Assembly: GCA_009760885.1 (NCBI GenBank)
Contig: CM019701.1
Location: 16,869,975-16,933,974, forward strand
Reading direction: 5' to 3'
From: Achatina immaculata
Taxonomy: Eukaryota > Mollusca > Gastropoda > Stylommatophora > Achatinidae
Length of the DNA stretch: 64,000 nt
A program made the translations under genes and the position numbers. The notes beneath the pieces were generated by a model. That model was not told the DNA's origin and searched no databases. It saw nothing but the letters and a program-made list of their open reading frames with translations. Of the stretch, positions 23,066 to 36,339 are shown piece by piece (position 1 is the first letter of the stretch; each line of letters starts with the position of its first letter).

Positions 23066-23800
23066 ATACCTACGTACGGTTAATATTTCTCTTTACATCT
23101 TTCTCAGAAACGATATCCTTCTCTTCTTCTTCTTCTTCTACTTCTTCTTCTTCTTCTTCTTCTTCTGCTTACCACGTGACTTTGAGTCAGACAGTGACAT
23201 TAGACTCTCCATTGTTTATTCTAGCACATTTCTATCTTCTTCTTCATTTCAGATGGCCCACGAACTTCTGGCCTCATCTCCCAAGAGATTTCACATCCAA
23301 GCAACTTTTGCCACGTAAATGCAACTGTCAGACTAAACAGATAAAGAGCAACCTTTGAAGAAAATAGTTTTGACAGTCGTAAATGTTCTACATCTTCTCT
23401 GTCTCAAGCGGCGGTTTAAGTCCCGTGGCCTGGCCTGACAGAAAATCTACTGAGTGGCTTCTTGGTTCACAGATAACACTGAACTTGGGGCTGTGGGTCT
23501 GCGTGGCCCACGAGTACAAGATCTGTCTGTACGGCTGGTTTCTGTTTACACACATTTATGGTGGCAGTAATTAGGTTAGCTACGGTAATTATTGGTATTG
23601 ACAGGATAGCGCCACAGAAACGAGCGAAGCTTATGTGCCAGAACTTTCCTCTTCATTATTATCATTCATCATCATATGGTGATCATAAACGTTTTCCTCA
23701 TCATGGCCCCAGCTTTCATCATAACATCTTCATCATTTTTATGTTCACAATCACCATAGTCATATCCATAGCTGTCTCAGACATGCCTTTGTGTCACAGA
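23066..23800. other. Unique spacer with a TTC microsatellite
   Basis: A ttc run lies at about 23113-23165. Plus frames of 63-102 codons here lack recognisable domains. No gene is called. Confidence 0.5.
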
Positions 23801-23950
23801 TGATATTCTCCAACAATATCTATGTTAACAGATTACATTCCCCAACAACATCTATGTTAACAGATGATATTATCCAATAATAATTGTGTTAACAGATGAT
23901 ATTCTCCAACAATATATGTGTTAACAGATAACATTCTTCAGCAAATCTCT
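23801..23950. repeat. Tandem repeat of about 32 bp, 4-5 diverged copies
   Basis: Units combine acagatgatattctccaaca with atatctatgtta and have about 10-20% divergence. Confidence 0.85.
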
Positions 23951-24254
23951 TTGCTGTATCTTGTACACATCAAAATGAGCATTTTGTGCCCATCTTTCTG
24001 ATTTGAGGGAGTTTATCTTCTTCATCTATTTCTTCGTGTTGTTATCTGTTGTATTGTTTTTGTACATGATCCTTCAAAAAATGATTTTGCTGAAGTACTG
24101 GATTGTTAGATGTTTTTTATTTGTATGAACTCATCTTGCATTCTACCCAGTCTTGTTTCTGGCACTTTCCTCACTCTTTCTATCTTTCTGTAAAACTGAA
24201 CCATACATCTCGACCTAGTTCCATCATAGAACCAGTTTTACCTGACCTGTCATT
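23951..24254. other. Unique spacer
   Basis: T-rich sequence with no recognisable gene or repeat. Confidence 0.5.
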
Positions 24255-24815
24255 TCTCTGATGTCTGAGAAATCAGATCGAAACCTTTAATCCAGAAACA
24301 GTCAAGCTTTACTCCATAAACAGCCAAGCTTTACTCTAGAAAAAGCCGAACTTTACTCCATAAACAGCCAAGCTTTACTCCAGAAACAGCTGAACTTTAC
24401 TCAAGAAAAAGCCAACCTTTACTCCAGAAACAGCCAAACTTTATTCCAGAAACAGCCAAACTTTGCTTCAGTCAAACTGTGCTTCAGAAACAGCCAAAGT
24501 TTGTTCCAGAAACAGCCAAACTTTGCTTCAGAAACAGCCAAACTTTACCCCAGAAACAGTCAAGCTTTGTTCCAGAAACAGTCAAACGTTGCTTCATAAA
24601 CAGCCAAACTTTACCTCAGAAACAGCCAAGTTTTGTTCCAGAAACGTTAAAACTTTATTCCAAAAACATCCAAACTTTATTCCAGAAACACCCAAACTTT
24701 ACTTCAGAAACAGCCAAACTTTACTACAGAAACAGCCAAGCTTTACTCCAGAAACACCCAAACTTTGTTCCAGAAACATCCAAACTTTATCCAAGAAACA
24801 TCCAAACTTTTCCAG
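24255..24815. repeat. 22-bp minisatellite, about 25 copies
   Basis: Units of ccagaaacagccaaactttact with many single-base variants. Three units equal 66 nt, so two plus frames show a 22-residue period (132 and 165 codons). These are not genes. Confidence 0.94.
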
Positions 24816-24934
24816 CCCTGCCCGCTACACGTGGCAACATTGTCTGGCGGGTTACTTCCCTTGCGTCCCACTACTAAGAGTTCTGTACCCTAGTTTCAGG
24901 TCTTCTCAAGACCACACGACAAGTCAACGTGTCA

Positions 24935-25470
24935 CTTATGTGAATGACATGTATATGTGACACCTCTTATCTGTATGTCATGTATATATGGCACCACTTA
25001 TGTAAGTAACATGTATATATGAAACCTCTTATCTATATGACATGTATACATGACACCACTTATGTATATGAGATTTATATATGACACCTCTTATCTATAT
25101 GACATGTATATATAACACTTCTTATCTATATGGCATGTATATATAACACCTCTTATCTATATGACATGTATATATAACACCTCTTATCTATATGACATGT
25201 ATATATAACACTTTTTATCTATATAACATGTATATATAACACCTCTTATCTATATGACATGTATATATAACACTTCTTATCTATATGGCATGTATATATA
25301 ACACCTCTTATCTATATGACATGTATATATAACACCTCTTATCTATATGACGTATATATAACACCTATTATCCATATGACATGTATATATGACACTACTT
25401 ATGTATGTGACCTTTATATATGACACCACTTATGTATCTGACATGTACATACTACACTTTATATTTCTGA
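24935..25470. repeat. 31-bp minisatellite, about 17 copies
   Basis: Units of tatctatatgacatgtatat plus ataacacctct. The edges carry an older tgacaccacttatgta variant, and the centre is homogeneous. Confidence 0.93.
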
Positions 25471-25629
25471 CATATATGCCTGATATTGTGGAGATCGTGT
25501 TTTTCTTGGCAGCAATGAGGCGGGGCTCCAGACTGAAAGATTTTACTTCAGAGAAGTGTCCCAGCAGAATAAGTGGAGAACCACTGGCTCAGGAAATGCT
25601 GGTCTGTTATCAGGTTTGAGGTAGTGGAC

Positions 25630-26855
25630 CTGCCGCTGTAGAAACTGAGCTACTGTGGCAGCTGGGTTACTGTGGCAACTGAGCTACTGTGACAGCTGGG
25701 TTACTGTGGCAACTAAGCTACTGTGACAGCTGGGTTACTGTGGCAACTGAGCTACTGTGACAGCTGGGTTACTGTGGCAACTAAGCTACTGTGACAGCTG
25801 GGTTACTGTGGTAACTGAGCTACTGTGGCAGCTGGGTTACTGTAGAAACTGAGCTACTGTGGCAGCTGGGTTACTGTGCCAACTGAGCTACTGTGGCAGC
25901 TGGGTTACTGTAGCAACATGAGTTACTGTGGCAGCTGGGTTACTGTAGAAACTGAGCTACTGTGGCAGCTGGGTTATTGTGCCAAGTGGGCAACTGTGGC
26001 AGCTGGGCTACTGTGTAAAGTGGGCTACTGTGGGAGCTGGGCTACTGTGTAAAGTGGGCTGCTGTGGGAGCTGGGCTACTGTGTAAAGTGGGCTATTGTG
26101 GCAGCTGGGCTACTGTGTAAAGTAGGCTACTGTGGCAGCTGGGTTATTGTGGCATGTGGGCTAATGTGTAAGGTGGGCTACTGTGGCAGCTGGGCTACTG
26201 TGTAAAGTGGGCTACTGTGTAAAGTGGGCTACTGTGGCAGCTGGCCTACTGTGTAAAGTGGGCTACTGTGGCAGCTGGGCTACTGTGTAAAGTGGGCTAC
26301 GGTGTAAAGTGGGCTACTGTGGGAGCTGGGTTATTGTGGCATGTGGGCTACTGTGTAAAGTGGACTGATGTGGGAGCCAGTTTATTGTGGCAGCTGGGCT
26401 ACTGTTGCAAATGAGTTACTGTGGCAGCTGGGTTACTGTGGCAACTGAGCTACTGTGGCAGCTGGGTTACTGTGGCAACTAAGCTACTGCGGCAGCTGGG
26501 TTATTGTGCCAAATGGGCTACTGTGGCAGCTGGGCTACTGTGGCAAATTCGGAGCTGGGCTACTGTGGCAGCTTGGCTACTGTGGCAGCTGGGCTACTGT
26601 GGGAGCTGGGCTACTGTGTCAAGTGGGCTCCTGTGGCAGCTTGGCTCATGTGGCAGCTGGGCTACTGTGTCAAGTGTGCTAAAGTGGCAGCTGGGCTACT
26701 GTGTCAAGTGGGCTTCTGTGGCACTGCGCTACTGTGTCAAGTGTGCTACTGTGGCAGCTGGGCTACTGTGTCAAGTGGGGTACTGTGTCAAGTGAGCTAC
26801 TGTGTCAAGTGGGCTACTGTGTCAAGTGGGCTACTGTGTCAAGTGGGTTAAAGTG
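25630..26855. repeat. 18-bp minisatellite, about 68 copies
   Basis: Basic words are gctactgtggcagctggg, ttactgtggcaactgag and ctactgtgtaaagtggg. Variants form local dimers of 34-36 bp: gcagctggg/caactgag at left, gtaaagtggg in the middle, gtcaagtggg at right. The succession of variants records several amplification bursts. Confidence 0.95.
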
Positions 26856-27236
26856 GCATTCTTCAGATAACGAAACAATTTGTCAAGGAAAAAATGAACC
26901 CAGGTAGATCAGTACTTCGAAAGAAGAAGAAGAAGAAGAAGAAGAAGAATTGAGTATCAGTTATTTTAAGACTGACAAAAATTAGAGATTTTATTTTAGA
27001 AACATAAAAATAGAAGTTTCTGTTTCAAGTAAAATGAAACTTTTTTGAACTGCTTCTTTTTTTCTGAGACCACTGAAAAAAATGGCAAAAGAGAAACTAC
27101 TGCGTGATTGAATTTTAAAGCAGACAAGAAAGAGTTTTGTGTCTTATATTTGTCTGCTTTCCCAGTCATATCACTTTCTTCCAGGAAAGATATTCTGAAC
27201 AACAGAACGCCTTCCTCTAGAATCTACCAGAATATC
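26856..27236. other. Spacer with an AAG microsatellite
   Basis: An aag run lies at about 26921-26949. The rest is AT-rich unique sequence with no gene recognised. Confidence 0.55.
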
Positions 27237-27712
27237 CTGTTAGTTCTATGTCTACGCGTAGTTTCTCTCTTTGTTAGTTCTATGTCTACGCGTAGTTTCT
27301 CTCTTTGTTAGTTCTATGTCTACGAGTAGTTTCTCTCTTTGTTAGCTCTATATCTACGCGTAGATTCTCTCTTTGTTAGTTCTATGTCTACGCGTAGATT
27401 CTCTCTTTGTTAGTTCTATGTCTACGAGTAGTTTCTCTCTTTGTTAGTTCTATGTCTACGCGTAGTTTCTCTCTTTGTTAGTTCTATGTCTACGCGTAGT
27501 TTCTCTCTTTGTTAGTTCTATGTCTACGCGTAGTTTCTCTCTTTGTTAGTTCTATGTCTACGCGTAGTTTCTCTCTTTGTTAGTTCTATGTCTACGCGTA
27601 GTTTCTCTCTTTGTTAGTTCTATGTCTACGCGTAGTTTCTCTCTTTGTTAGTTCTATGTCTACGAGTAGTTTCTCTCTTTGTTAGCTCTATATCTACGCG
27701 TAGATTCTCTCT
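27237..27712. repeat. 34-bp minisatellite with a CTACGCGTAG palindrome per unit
   Basis: About 14 units of ttgttagttctatgtctacg plus cgtagtttctctct. Most units carry the 10-bp palindrome ctacgcgtag with two CpGs. A few have ctacgagtag or a cgtagattc variant, and the same variant pair appears near both ends. Confidence 0.95.
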
Positions 27713-27894
27713 TCTGTATTTAACACAAGTCAGATAATTTCCACATAATAATTTCTCCATACAGCTGTACCTTTTACAAAAGAAAATACCAGTTAATTTT
27801 CATCTGTCGTTCTTTCCATCAATAATGTTATTTAACACAGACACATACAACCTGGTTATCAACTATTTAAATAGTCCTTCTCTCTCCTCTCTCT

Positions 27895-27950
<56 letters not shown>

Positions 27951-28224
27951 CGCCATGTAGCAGAATTATTGTGTATTTGATGAAGAATTTCCCACATATT
28001 TCTGACAATCTGTTAGAGTTTTTATTATTTACTTTTTAGAGAAAAAATTCCTAAAATGTATCAAAACATGGCTTCTAATTTTAGAAGTGAATTTGCTAAA
28101 CAGGTTAGAGATAATGATGTGTAGACACTCGTCATTTTTCAAGGAAAGAAATTGTTTAAAATATCTCACAAAACAGAGATAACGTGTGTGGCTTACTTCC
28201 AACATCTTCTAACACATCTCCATG
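27713..28224. other. Spacer with a CT/GT microsatellite
   Basis: A ct run passes into a gt run at about 27879-27951. No gene is recognised in the remainder. Confidence 0.55.
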
Positions 28225-28350
28225 AACATGCTAAATGATGTGGATGTAAAACACAAAAAACTAACAAACCGGGCAAACGATGTTAACAAATGTAGACTAA
28301 AATGTTAACAAATGTGGATGAAGATGTTAAGAAATGTGGATGCATATTTT
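28225..28350. repeat. Short degenerate repeat with gatgttaacaaatgtgga words
   Basis: Four to five diverged copies of about 22-30 bp. Confidence 0.7.
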
Positions 28351-28699
28351 AACAGCTGTGGATGGGTTGTATTACAAATTGTTACAAATTAGTAATGTTT
28401 CTTATTACACGTGCTTTTTCTCTCTCGTACATTATGTTCTAAATATTAATGTTATGATCAATACTTGCTACAAATTAGTCACGTGTCTTAGACCTGCTTC
28501 TAAACGTGTGCGTGTCATGTAATGAGACATGTCAGTCATGACACTTCTGGTTACAAAGATATGTGACTGGTATAATGTGATTTGTCACGACATTTTTATC
28601 TCTTTTATTCTTCTTCATAACTTCTGTTCAATGTCCCTTTCTTTCTTCTTTATTTATGTGATGGACATTGGAGCCTAATTATCAAATTGTTGTCACATA
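28351..28699. other. Unique AT-rich spacer
   Basis: No gene or repeat is recognised. A 62-codon plus frame here has no domain. Confidence 0.5.
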
Positions 28700-29365
28700 A
28701 CAAATACTAAGGTCTAATCAGTATCATGTGACAAAGACTGGAGTTTATCATCACAATGTGATCATGTGAAAAGGACTGGAGTTTTATCATCATAATGTTA
28801 TAATGTGATAAAGACTGGAAATTTATCATCACAGTGTTATCATATGATAACGACTGGAGTTTTATTATAACATTGTTATAAAATGATAAAGACTGAAATC
28901 CATCATAACATTGTTATCATGAGACAAAGACTGGAGTTTTATAATCACACTGTTATTATGTGATAAAAACTGGAGTTTTGTCATCACTTAGTTATCACGT
29001 AATAAAGACTGAAGTCCATAATCACACTGTTATCATGTGAAAAACACTGGAGTTTTATCATCACATTGTTATAATGTGATAAAGACAAGTTTTAATATCA
29101 CATTGTTATCATGTGACGAAGACTGGAGTTGTGTCGTCACGCTATTATCATATGACAAAGACTGGAGTTTTATCATTACATTGTTATCACGTGATAAAGA
29201 CTTAAATCTAATCATCACGTTATTATCATGTGATAAAGAATGAAACCTAACCATCACATTGTTATTATGTCATAAAGAATGAAATCTAATCATCACAGTG
29301 TTATCATAAAGAATGAAATCTAATCATCACAGTGTTATCATGTGATAAAGACTGAAATCTAATCA
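28700..29365. repeat. Minisatellite of about 39 bp, about 17 diverged copies
   Basis: Words gtgataaagactggagtttt and atcatcacattgttatcat alternate. tatcatgtgata in several units is partly self-complementary. Copies differ by 10-20%. Confidence 0.9.
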
Positions 29366-29369
29366 CCAC

Positions 29370-29935
29370 AAATAGACACCACTTCCACAATTACACCACA
29401 AGTTAAGATGAATATGTAAACACCACTTCCACAATTACATCACAAGTTAAGATGATTATATAAACACCACTTCCACAATTACACCACAAGTTAAGATGAT
29501 TATGTAAACACCACTTCCACAATTACATCACAAGTTACGATGGATATATAGACACCACTTCCACAAATTACACCACAAGTTAAGATGGTTATATAGACAC
29601 CACTTCCACAGTTACATCACAAATTAAGATATAGACACCACTTCCACAATTACACCACAAATTAAGATATAGACACCACTTCCACAATTACACCACAAAT
29701 TAAGATATAGACACCACTTCCACAATTACACCACAAATTAAGATATAGACAACACTTCCACAATTAAACCACAAATTAAGATATAGACAACACTTCCACA
29801 ATTACACCACAAGTTAAGATATAGACACCACTTCCACAATGACACCACAAGTTAAGATATAGACACCACTTCCACAATTACACCACAAGTTAAGATGTAG
29901 ACACCACTTCCAGAATTACACTATAAGTGGTGATA
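29370..29935. repeat. 36-bp minisatellite with longer left units, about 14 copies
   Basis: Units of tagacaccacttccacaatt plus acaccacaaattaaga. The left units are about 46 bp because they carry an extra tggttatat segment. Confidence 0.93.
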
Positions 29936-31368
29936 TAGATAAAATTAAATAGACAGTACCAGAACTTAACAATGGTGACATAGACATCATGGCCACAATT
30001 CTACAGAAGTTAATATTGACGTTAGCGACGTCATGGCTGCATGTACATTCAAGTTAAGATTGGCATTGAGTATGTACGTGTTTGATGCAGCATATAGTAT
30101 TGTCCTATATGTACTGCCAACTCCGCTATCGCTGACAAGATAGCTTTCAGATAAGCCCAGTTTCTCAACAGACATTTGACCAGAACCACTCAGTGACAGA
30201 CAGAACAGAAACCAAGTTCAGTTTCAGCGATAAAGAGAACTACAAGTTAACAAATTCTTGTCTGACAGATATTTCGCTGATTGCACAAGCGACATTTTGA
30301 AAAATGTGTATGTTTTGTGTACGAAACTTGAGGCAAATTAACCATAAAAATGATTAATGAATGAAATGAAAACAGATATTGATTATAATACTGCAAAGCA
30401 TGATAATTATACAGTCATATTTCAGTGTTATTAATTAAATATTATTCCACAATGTTCAAGCTTGTGATATAATTACAAATGGTTGTCAGCTTACACGTGA
30501 TGAAAATAACAGAGAGACAGAGCGCGGGACACAAACACGCTGTACTGGCGTGACATTTGCTACCCGCGGACCACTTGTTTGACCTTGCGTTATTATTCAC
30601 AAGAAAAAAGTAAAATGATATTGCCAGAAATGCCATGGTGAATGTATTAATGGGGCTCTGTGTACAGTAGATAAATATCACTGGCGCTATCTTCGTACGC
30701 AACATGATGATGCTGCAAATGGCGTATACATCTACTGGAATACTAATCTCTCAGCACTTATTGATAAAGAACATTAGACACAAATTCTATTATCTGAAAG
30801 AACTGACCCATCTATCGACACATTTGTGATGTTCTTAGCAGCCTAGCGGAGATCTTGGTCGATAGACCCGCTGGCAGCCATCTAGCACACACGTAGGTGA
30901 GTCAAAGAGCTAAGCTACAACACCGCCTCAGTGTCACCACAGCTTGACCTACTGGCACAATCTTAGAACAACTCACTAGTCAAACAACTCACTAGTCAAA
31001 CAACTCACTAGTCAACACATTAGTTATGCAGAATTCTGGGCCTCCAGCCTCTACCCACCTGATCATATTCACAATACTGAAATATATTCACGAAAACAGA
31101 ATTTATTTTCCTCCTGAATCATTGTCACACTAACCTTTTGTCTGATAGTAGAACATTCTACACGGTCATTACAAAAGATGGATTTTTTTTTTTGATTGCA
31201 GATTTGTTCCGTCTCTGTTTCAGCGGAAATCCAGATTTTAACTGTTGGCTATGTACGTGTGAGAACATTCTCTCGTTCTCGTGAGATCTCGCGTGGTGAA
31301 CGAGATGTCAAGCTATGGAGGACTTTGGGAGCTATCGGAGACAATCATTACTGAGTTTAGAGAGAGAC
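29936..31368. other. Unique stretch, no gene recognised
   Basis: AT-rich with a GC-richer patch at about 30500-30600. Three exact copies of a 16-bp word (caactcactagtcaaa) lie at 30969-31016. Short minus frames (62-87 codons) have no recognisable domain. Confidence 0.5.
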
Positions 31369-31780
<412 letters not shown>

Positions 31781-31904
31781 GCACGTCATTTCAAAGATGG
31801 TTTACCTCTGCCGTGTATATCAAACACTCCTCACTGTTGTAACATGTCAGTGCGATAGTAGCTGTGAGGATTGCTTCTCATCGTTGTTTCGCTACTCACA
31901 GTGT

Positions 31905-32310
31905 TAAACAAAGGTGTTTTTTTGTCTAAGTGTCAAGCAGGTTTGTTTTTGTTTAAGTGTTAAACAAAGTTTTCTTTAATGTCAAAAATTTAAACACGGG
32001 TATTTTAGTGTCAAAGTGTTAAAACACGTTTTTCTTCATGCCAAAGTATTACACACATTTTTTGTCAAAGTGTTAAACACAGTTTTTTTATGTTACAGTG
32101 TTAAAGGATTTTAGGTCAAAAGTGTTAAACATATTTTTTTATGTCAGAGCTTTAAATAAAGGTTTTTGGGATGCTGAAGTGTTACAATAAAGTCTTTTTT
32201 GTGTCAAAGTGTTTTTAAAAAGTCGTGTTTTGGTATTAGTGTTAAAGAAAGCTCTTTTGTGTCAAAAGTGTTATAAAAAATTGTCGTGTTGTTAGTGTTA
32301 AAGAAAGGCT
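31905..32310. repeat. Degenerate repeat of about 30 bp
   Basis: Words gtgtcaaagtgttaaacaaag and ttttt runs recur with heavy divergence. It is an old array. Confidence 0.75.
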
Positions 32311-32339
32311 CTTGTGATCCCTGGGATCTGATCGTTGCA

Positions 32340-32777
32340 GGTTTATCTGCTCCTTTTTTTAGGGTTAATTACATGTTTATCTCCTCAACATCTTACTTCA
32401 GGTCCATGTTAATTACTTGTTTCTGCCTCCAGCGTCTTGCTTCATTACTGTTTAATTACATGTTTCTGTCCACAACGTCTTGCTTCAGGTCCACGTTAAT
32501 TACATGTTTCTGTCCACAACGTCTTACTTCAGGTCCACGTTAATTACATGTTTCTGTCCACAACGTCTTACTTCAGGTCCACGTTAATTACATGTTTCTG
32601 TCCACAACGTCTTGCTGCACGTCCCATTTAATAACATGTTTCTGTCCGTAACGTCTTACTTCTTGTCCTATTTAATAATTTGTTTCAGTCCCCAACGTCT
32701 TACTTCATGTCCTATTTAATAACATGTTTCTGTCCTCAATGTCTTACTTCATGTCCTATTTAATTAAATGTTTCTCT
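32340..32777. repeat. 44-bp minisatellite, left part (split by a LINE)
   Basis: Units contain ttaattacatgtttctgtcc and acaacgtcttacttcaggtc. The same array resumes at 34127 after the family E LINE. Confidence 0.93.
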
Positions 32778-34126
32778 CTTCAACAATTAATTGCATCGTT
32801 TCTTTCAGACAGACAACAGGTACTATTCTTCAATAATTCTCTATCAAATTCTGCTAAAGTTGACACTGGTGTTCCGCAAGGTTCTATTCTAGGCCCGTTG
32901 CTCTTTGCTATCTATATCAATGATCTTCCACTTCATCTTAAACACTCTTCTTGTGACCTTTTTGCCGATGATTGCACAGTCTACACCAGTGACTACGATT
33001 GTGTTAATCTAGAATCAACTCTTCAGGTCGAGTTATACAATTTAATTGGATGGAGCAAAAATAATGGTATGATTATAAACACCGATAAAACAAAATCAAT
33101 GCTCATAACAACAAGACAGAAACTACACAACGCAACAAAAACAACACTTCGACTCTGTACAGAAACATCACAGATAGAAAACGTTAGCGAGCACAAAACA
33201 CTAGGTCTTATTATTGACCAACATCTGACCTGGAACTCTCATGTGCAAGGTCTAACAAAACTCATCGCACAAAAAGTATACCAGTTAGCCAAAATTAAGC
33301 ACTTCTTCGATCAAGACACAAGGAAGATATACTACATAGCTCATATACAAACACATTTAGACTATTGCTCAACAGTTTGGGATGGTTGCTCAGTGTCAAA
33401 TACAAAGAGGCTTTGCTCACTCCAAAAGCGAGCAGTAAGGCTTATTAGTGACAAAGATCAAGCACAAAACTACTAACGAGCACAAACGTATCAAAATATT
33501 ACCTCTTAAGAACAGGTTCCTCTTCAACAAAGCCAAGTTAGTACATAAAATTCTTTCACGGCATGCCCAGCCTTATCTATGGAACCTGTTTAAATTTAGC
33601 CCAAAGTACAGCCAACGCTTGAACAACATTTGTCTTCCAAAACCTAGACTTGATCTTTACAATAAAAGCTTTACTTATTCTGCTGCTCATCTTTGGAATA
33701 CCCTCCCATCCTATATAAAAAATATAAATTATACTCCTTCCTACAACTACAAGCTTTCCCAATATCTATTTGATGTCGACTACATGCCTCCATGAATTAT
33801 AAAACTTAAAAGTTATCTTAAACTGCTCTTGCAGACACTGAATACAATTAATTGTTTTCTGAATAGTCCCGAAAATTTTGTTTAGTAGATAGTCATGTAT
33901 AATGTATGTAATTACTTCTGTACTGAGTGAATGTTTAAGAGCGAAACGTAAATGTTATATTTTATTTTATTTTCTCTCAGCTTCAATGTTAATTATGTTT
34001 GTTACATGAACAGCATATTTGTAGAATGTCTGGAAAGATGTATGATAAAGGGCAGAATGTCAGACTGGCCTGCGTGCCCAATTCTTAACCCGTTTGAAAT
34101 AAAGATCAGTCAATCAATCAATCAAT
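32778..34126 (+). mobile_element. LINE family E (CR1/Jockey-like), 5'-truncated, copy 2 of 3
   Basis: This fragment of ORF2 keeps the C-terminal part of the reverse transcriptase. It has FLSDRQQ, then GVPQGSILGPLLFAIYINDL (motif around 32869-32930), the catalytic FADD box (32961-32972), NTDKTKSM and a LQKRAVRLI segment typical of CR1/Jockey-type elements. The frame breaks near 33470, where a 1-bp difference from the copy at 46721 shifts phase, then continues through LKNRFLFNKAK to a stop at 33793-33795. A 3' UTR of about 300 bp ends in gcctgcgtgcccaattct, aaataaagat and a tcaa repeat (34105-34126). The endonuclease and N-terminal RT are missing. It lies inside a 44-bp array. Confidence 0.9.
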
Positions 34127-34425
34127 CATGTCCTATTTAATTACATGTTTCTGTCCCTAACGTCTTACTTCATGCCCTATTTAATTACATGTTTCTGTCC
34201 CTAACGTCTTACTTCATGCCCTATTTAATTACATGTTTCTGTCCCTTACATCTTACTTCATGCCCTATTTAATTACATGTTTCTGTCCCTTACATCTTAC
34301 TTCATGGCCTATTTAATTACATGTTTCTGTCCCCAACGTCTTACTTCATATTATATTTATTTAAATGTTTCTGTCAGCAACGTTTTACTTCGTGTCCTAT
34401 TGAATAGCATGTTTCTTTCCCTTGG
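34127..34425. repeat. 44-bp minisatellite, right part
   Basis: The array resumes with catgtcctatttaattacat at the same phase that precedes the LINE (32750). The two junction segments match at about 26 of 28 positions, so they could be a target-site duplication or simply two array units. Confidence 0.92.
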
Positions 34426-34489
34426 AACACCGTGCTGGATGTTTTTCCAACATTGAGCTCAGTCCTTCATTTTGGATATGGCTTGTACA

Positions 34490-35095
34490 TTGATCTCTGT
34501 CCATCGTGTTGCATATGCTTGGAACATTTAACTCTGTACATCTTGTAGAATATGTTTGGAACATTTAACTCTGTACATCTTGTAGAATGTATTTGGAACA
34601 TTTAACTCTGTACGTCTTGTAGGATATGCTTGGAACATTTAACTCTGTACATCTTGTAGAATGTATTTGGAACATTTAACTCTGTACATCTTGTAGGATA
34701 TGCTTGGAACATGTAACTCTTTACATCTTGTAGGATATGTTTGGAACATTTAACTTTGTACGTCTTGTAGGATATGCTTGGAATATTTAACTCTGTACAT
34801 CTTGTAGGATATGTTTGGAACATTTAACTCTGTACATCTTGTAGGATATGTTTGGAACATTTAACTTTGTACGTCTTGTAGGATATGCTTGGAATATTTA
34901 ACTCTGTACATCTTGTAGGATATGTTTGGAACATTTAACTCTGTACATCTTGTAGGATATGCTTGGAATATTTAACTCTGTACATCTTGTAGGATATGCT
35001 TGGAACATTTAACTCTGTACATCTTGTAGGATATGCTTGGAACATTTAACTCTGTACATCGTTTAGGATATGCTTGGAACATTGAGTTATGTTCG
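34490..35095. repeat. 37-bp minisatellite, about 16 copies
   Basis: Units of cttggaacatttaactctgt plus acatcttgtaggatatg. Variants (agaatgtattt, tttgtacg) recur at intervals, hinting at duplication of two- or three-unit blocks. Confidence 0.95.
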
Positions 35096-35254
35096 TAGGA
35101 TAACATGTTTTCTTCCACAACTGGGCTGTGTAATCTCATCATTGTGGTCAGATGAGGAGATGACAGTTTTCTTCTGATATTATCAAGTTTATAAATCTCA
35201 TGAGGATAATGTCTGAGATGAAGAGTAAAATATGGTGGGAGAATGTAAGAGAGA

Positions 35255-35650
35255 AGACTACAGCAAGTCAGAGAGATAAAATGATGAAGACAGAGAAAGA
35301 GGAAGTTAGAGAGATAAATAGTGTAAAGTGTAAGAGGAAATCAGAGAGATAAATAATGTGAAATGTAAGAGGAAATCAGAGATATAAATAATGTAAAGTG
35401 TAAGAGGAAATCAGAGAGATAAATAGTGTAAAGTGTAAGAGGAAATCAGATAGATAAATTGTGTAAAGTGTAAGAGGAAATCAGAGAGATAAATAGTGTG
35501 AAGTGTAAGAGGAAATCAGAGAGATAAATAGTGTAAAGTTTAAAAGGAAATCAGGGAGATAAATAGTGTAAAGTGTAAAAGGAAATCAGGGAGATAAATA
35601 GTGTAAAGTGTAAGAGGAAATCAGAGAGATAAATAGTCTGAAGTGTGGAA
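35255..35650. repeat. 35-bp minisatellite, about 11 copies
   Basis: Units of gaggaaatcagagagataaa plus tagtgtaaagtgtaa. Confidence 0.94.
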
Positions 35651-35844
35651 GGTTCAGGATAAAAAACAGAGAAAACGGATGAGCAAGGAGAGACATTTGA
35701 TATGAAAGAAGAAAGGAAATGAGTTAAACATAGAAGAAAAGAGTAGAACAGAAAAACAAATGAAAAGATAAAAAAGAAAGGGTACTAAAGAAGTGCTTGA
35801 TAAAAAAAGATAAAACGACAATACAAGTATATCAATAGAGAAGA

Positions 35845-36335
35845 GTGTACAACTTGACTTGATCTCTAGAACTATCTGAGTACAACTTGACTTGATCTCT
35901 AGAACTATCTGAGTACAACTTGACTTGATCTCTAGAACTATCTGTGTACAACTTGACTTGATCTCTAGAACTATCTGTGTACAACTTGACTTGATCTCTA
36001 GAACTATCTGTGTGCAACTTGACTTGATCTCTAGAACTATCTGTGTACAACTCGACTTGATCTCTAGAACTATCTGAGTACAACTCGACTTGATCTCTAG
36101 AACTATCTGAGTACAACTCGACTTGATCTCTAGAACTATCTGAGTACAACTCGACTTGGTCTCTAGAACTATCTGTGTACAACTTGACTTGATCTCTAGA
36201 ACTATCTGAGTACAACTCGACTTGATCTCTAGAACTATCTGAGTACAACTTGACTTGATCTCTAGAACTATCTGAGTACAACTTGACTTGATCTCTAGAA
36301 CTATCTGTGTACAACTTGACTTGATCTCTATCTGT
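35845..36335. repeat. 33-bp minisatellite, 15 copies
   Basis: Units of gtacaacttgacttgatctc plus tagaactatctga. A tctgtg/tctgag and cttg/ctcg variant pattern runs along the array. The minus-strand 235-codon frame is an 11-residue periodic artefact. Confidence 0.96.
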
Positions 36336-36339
36336 AGCT

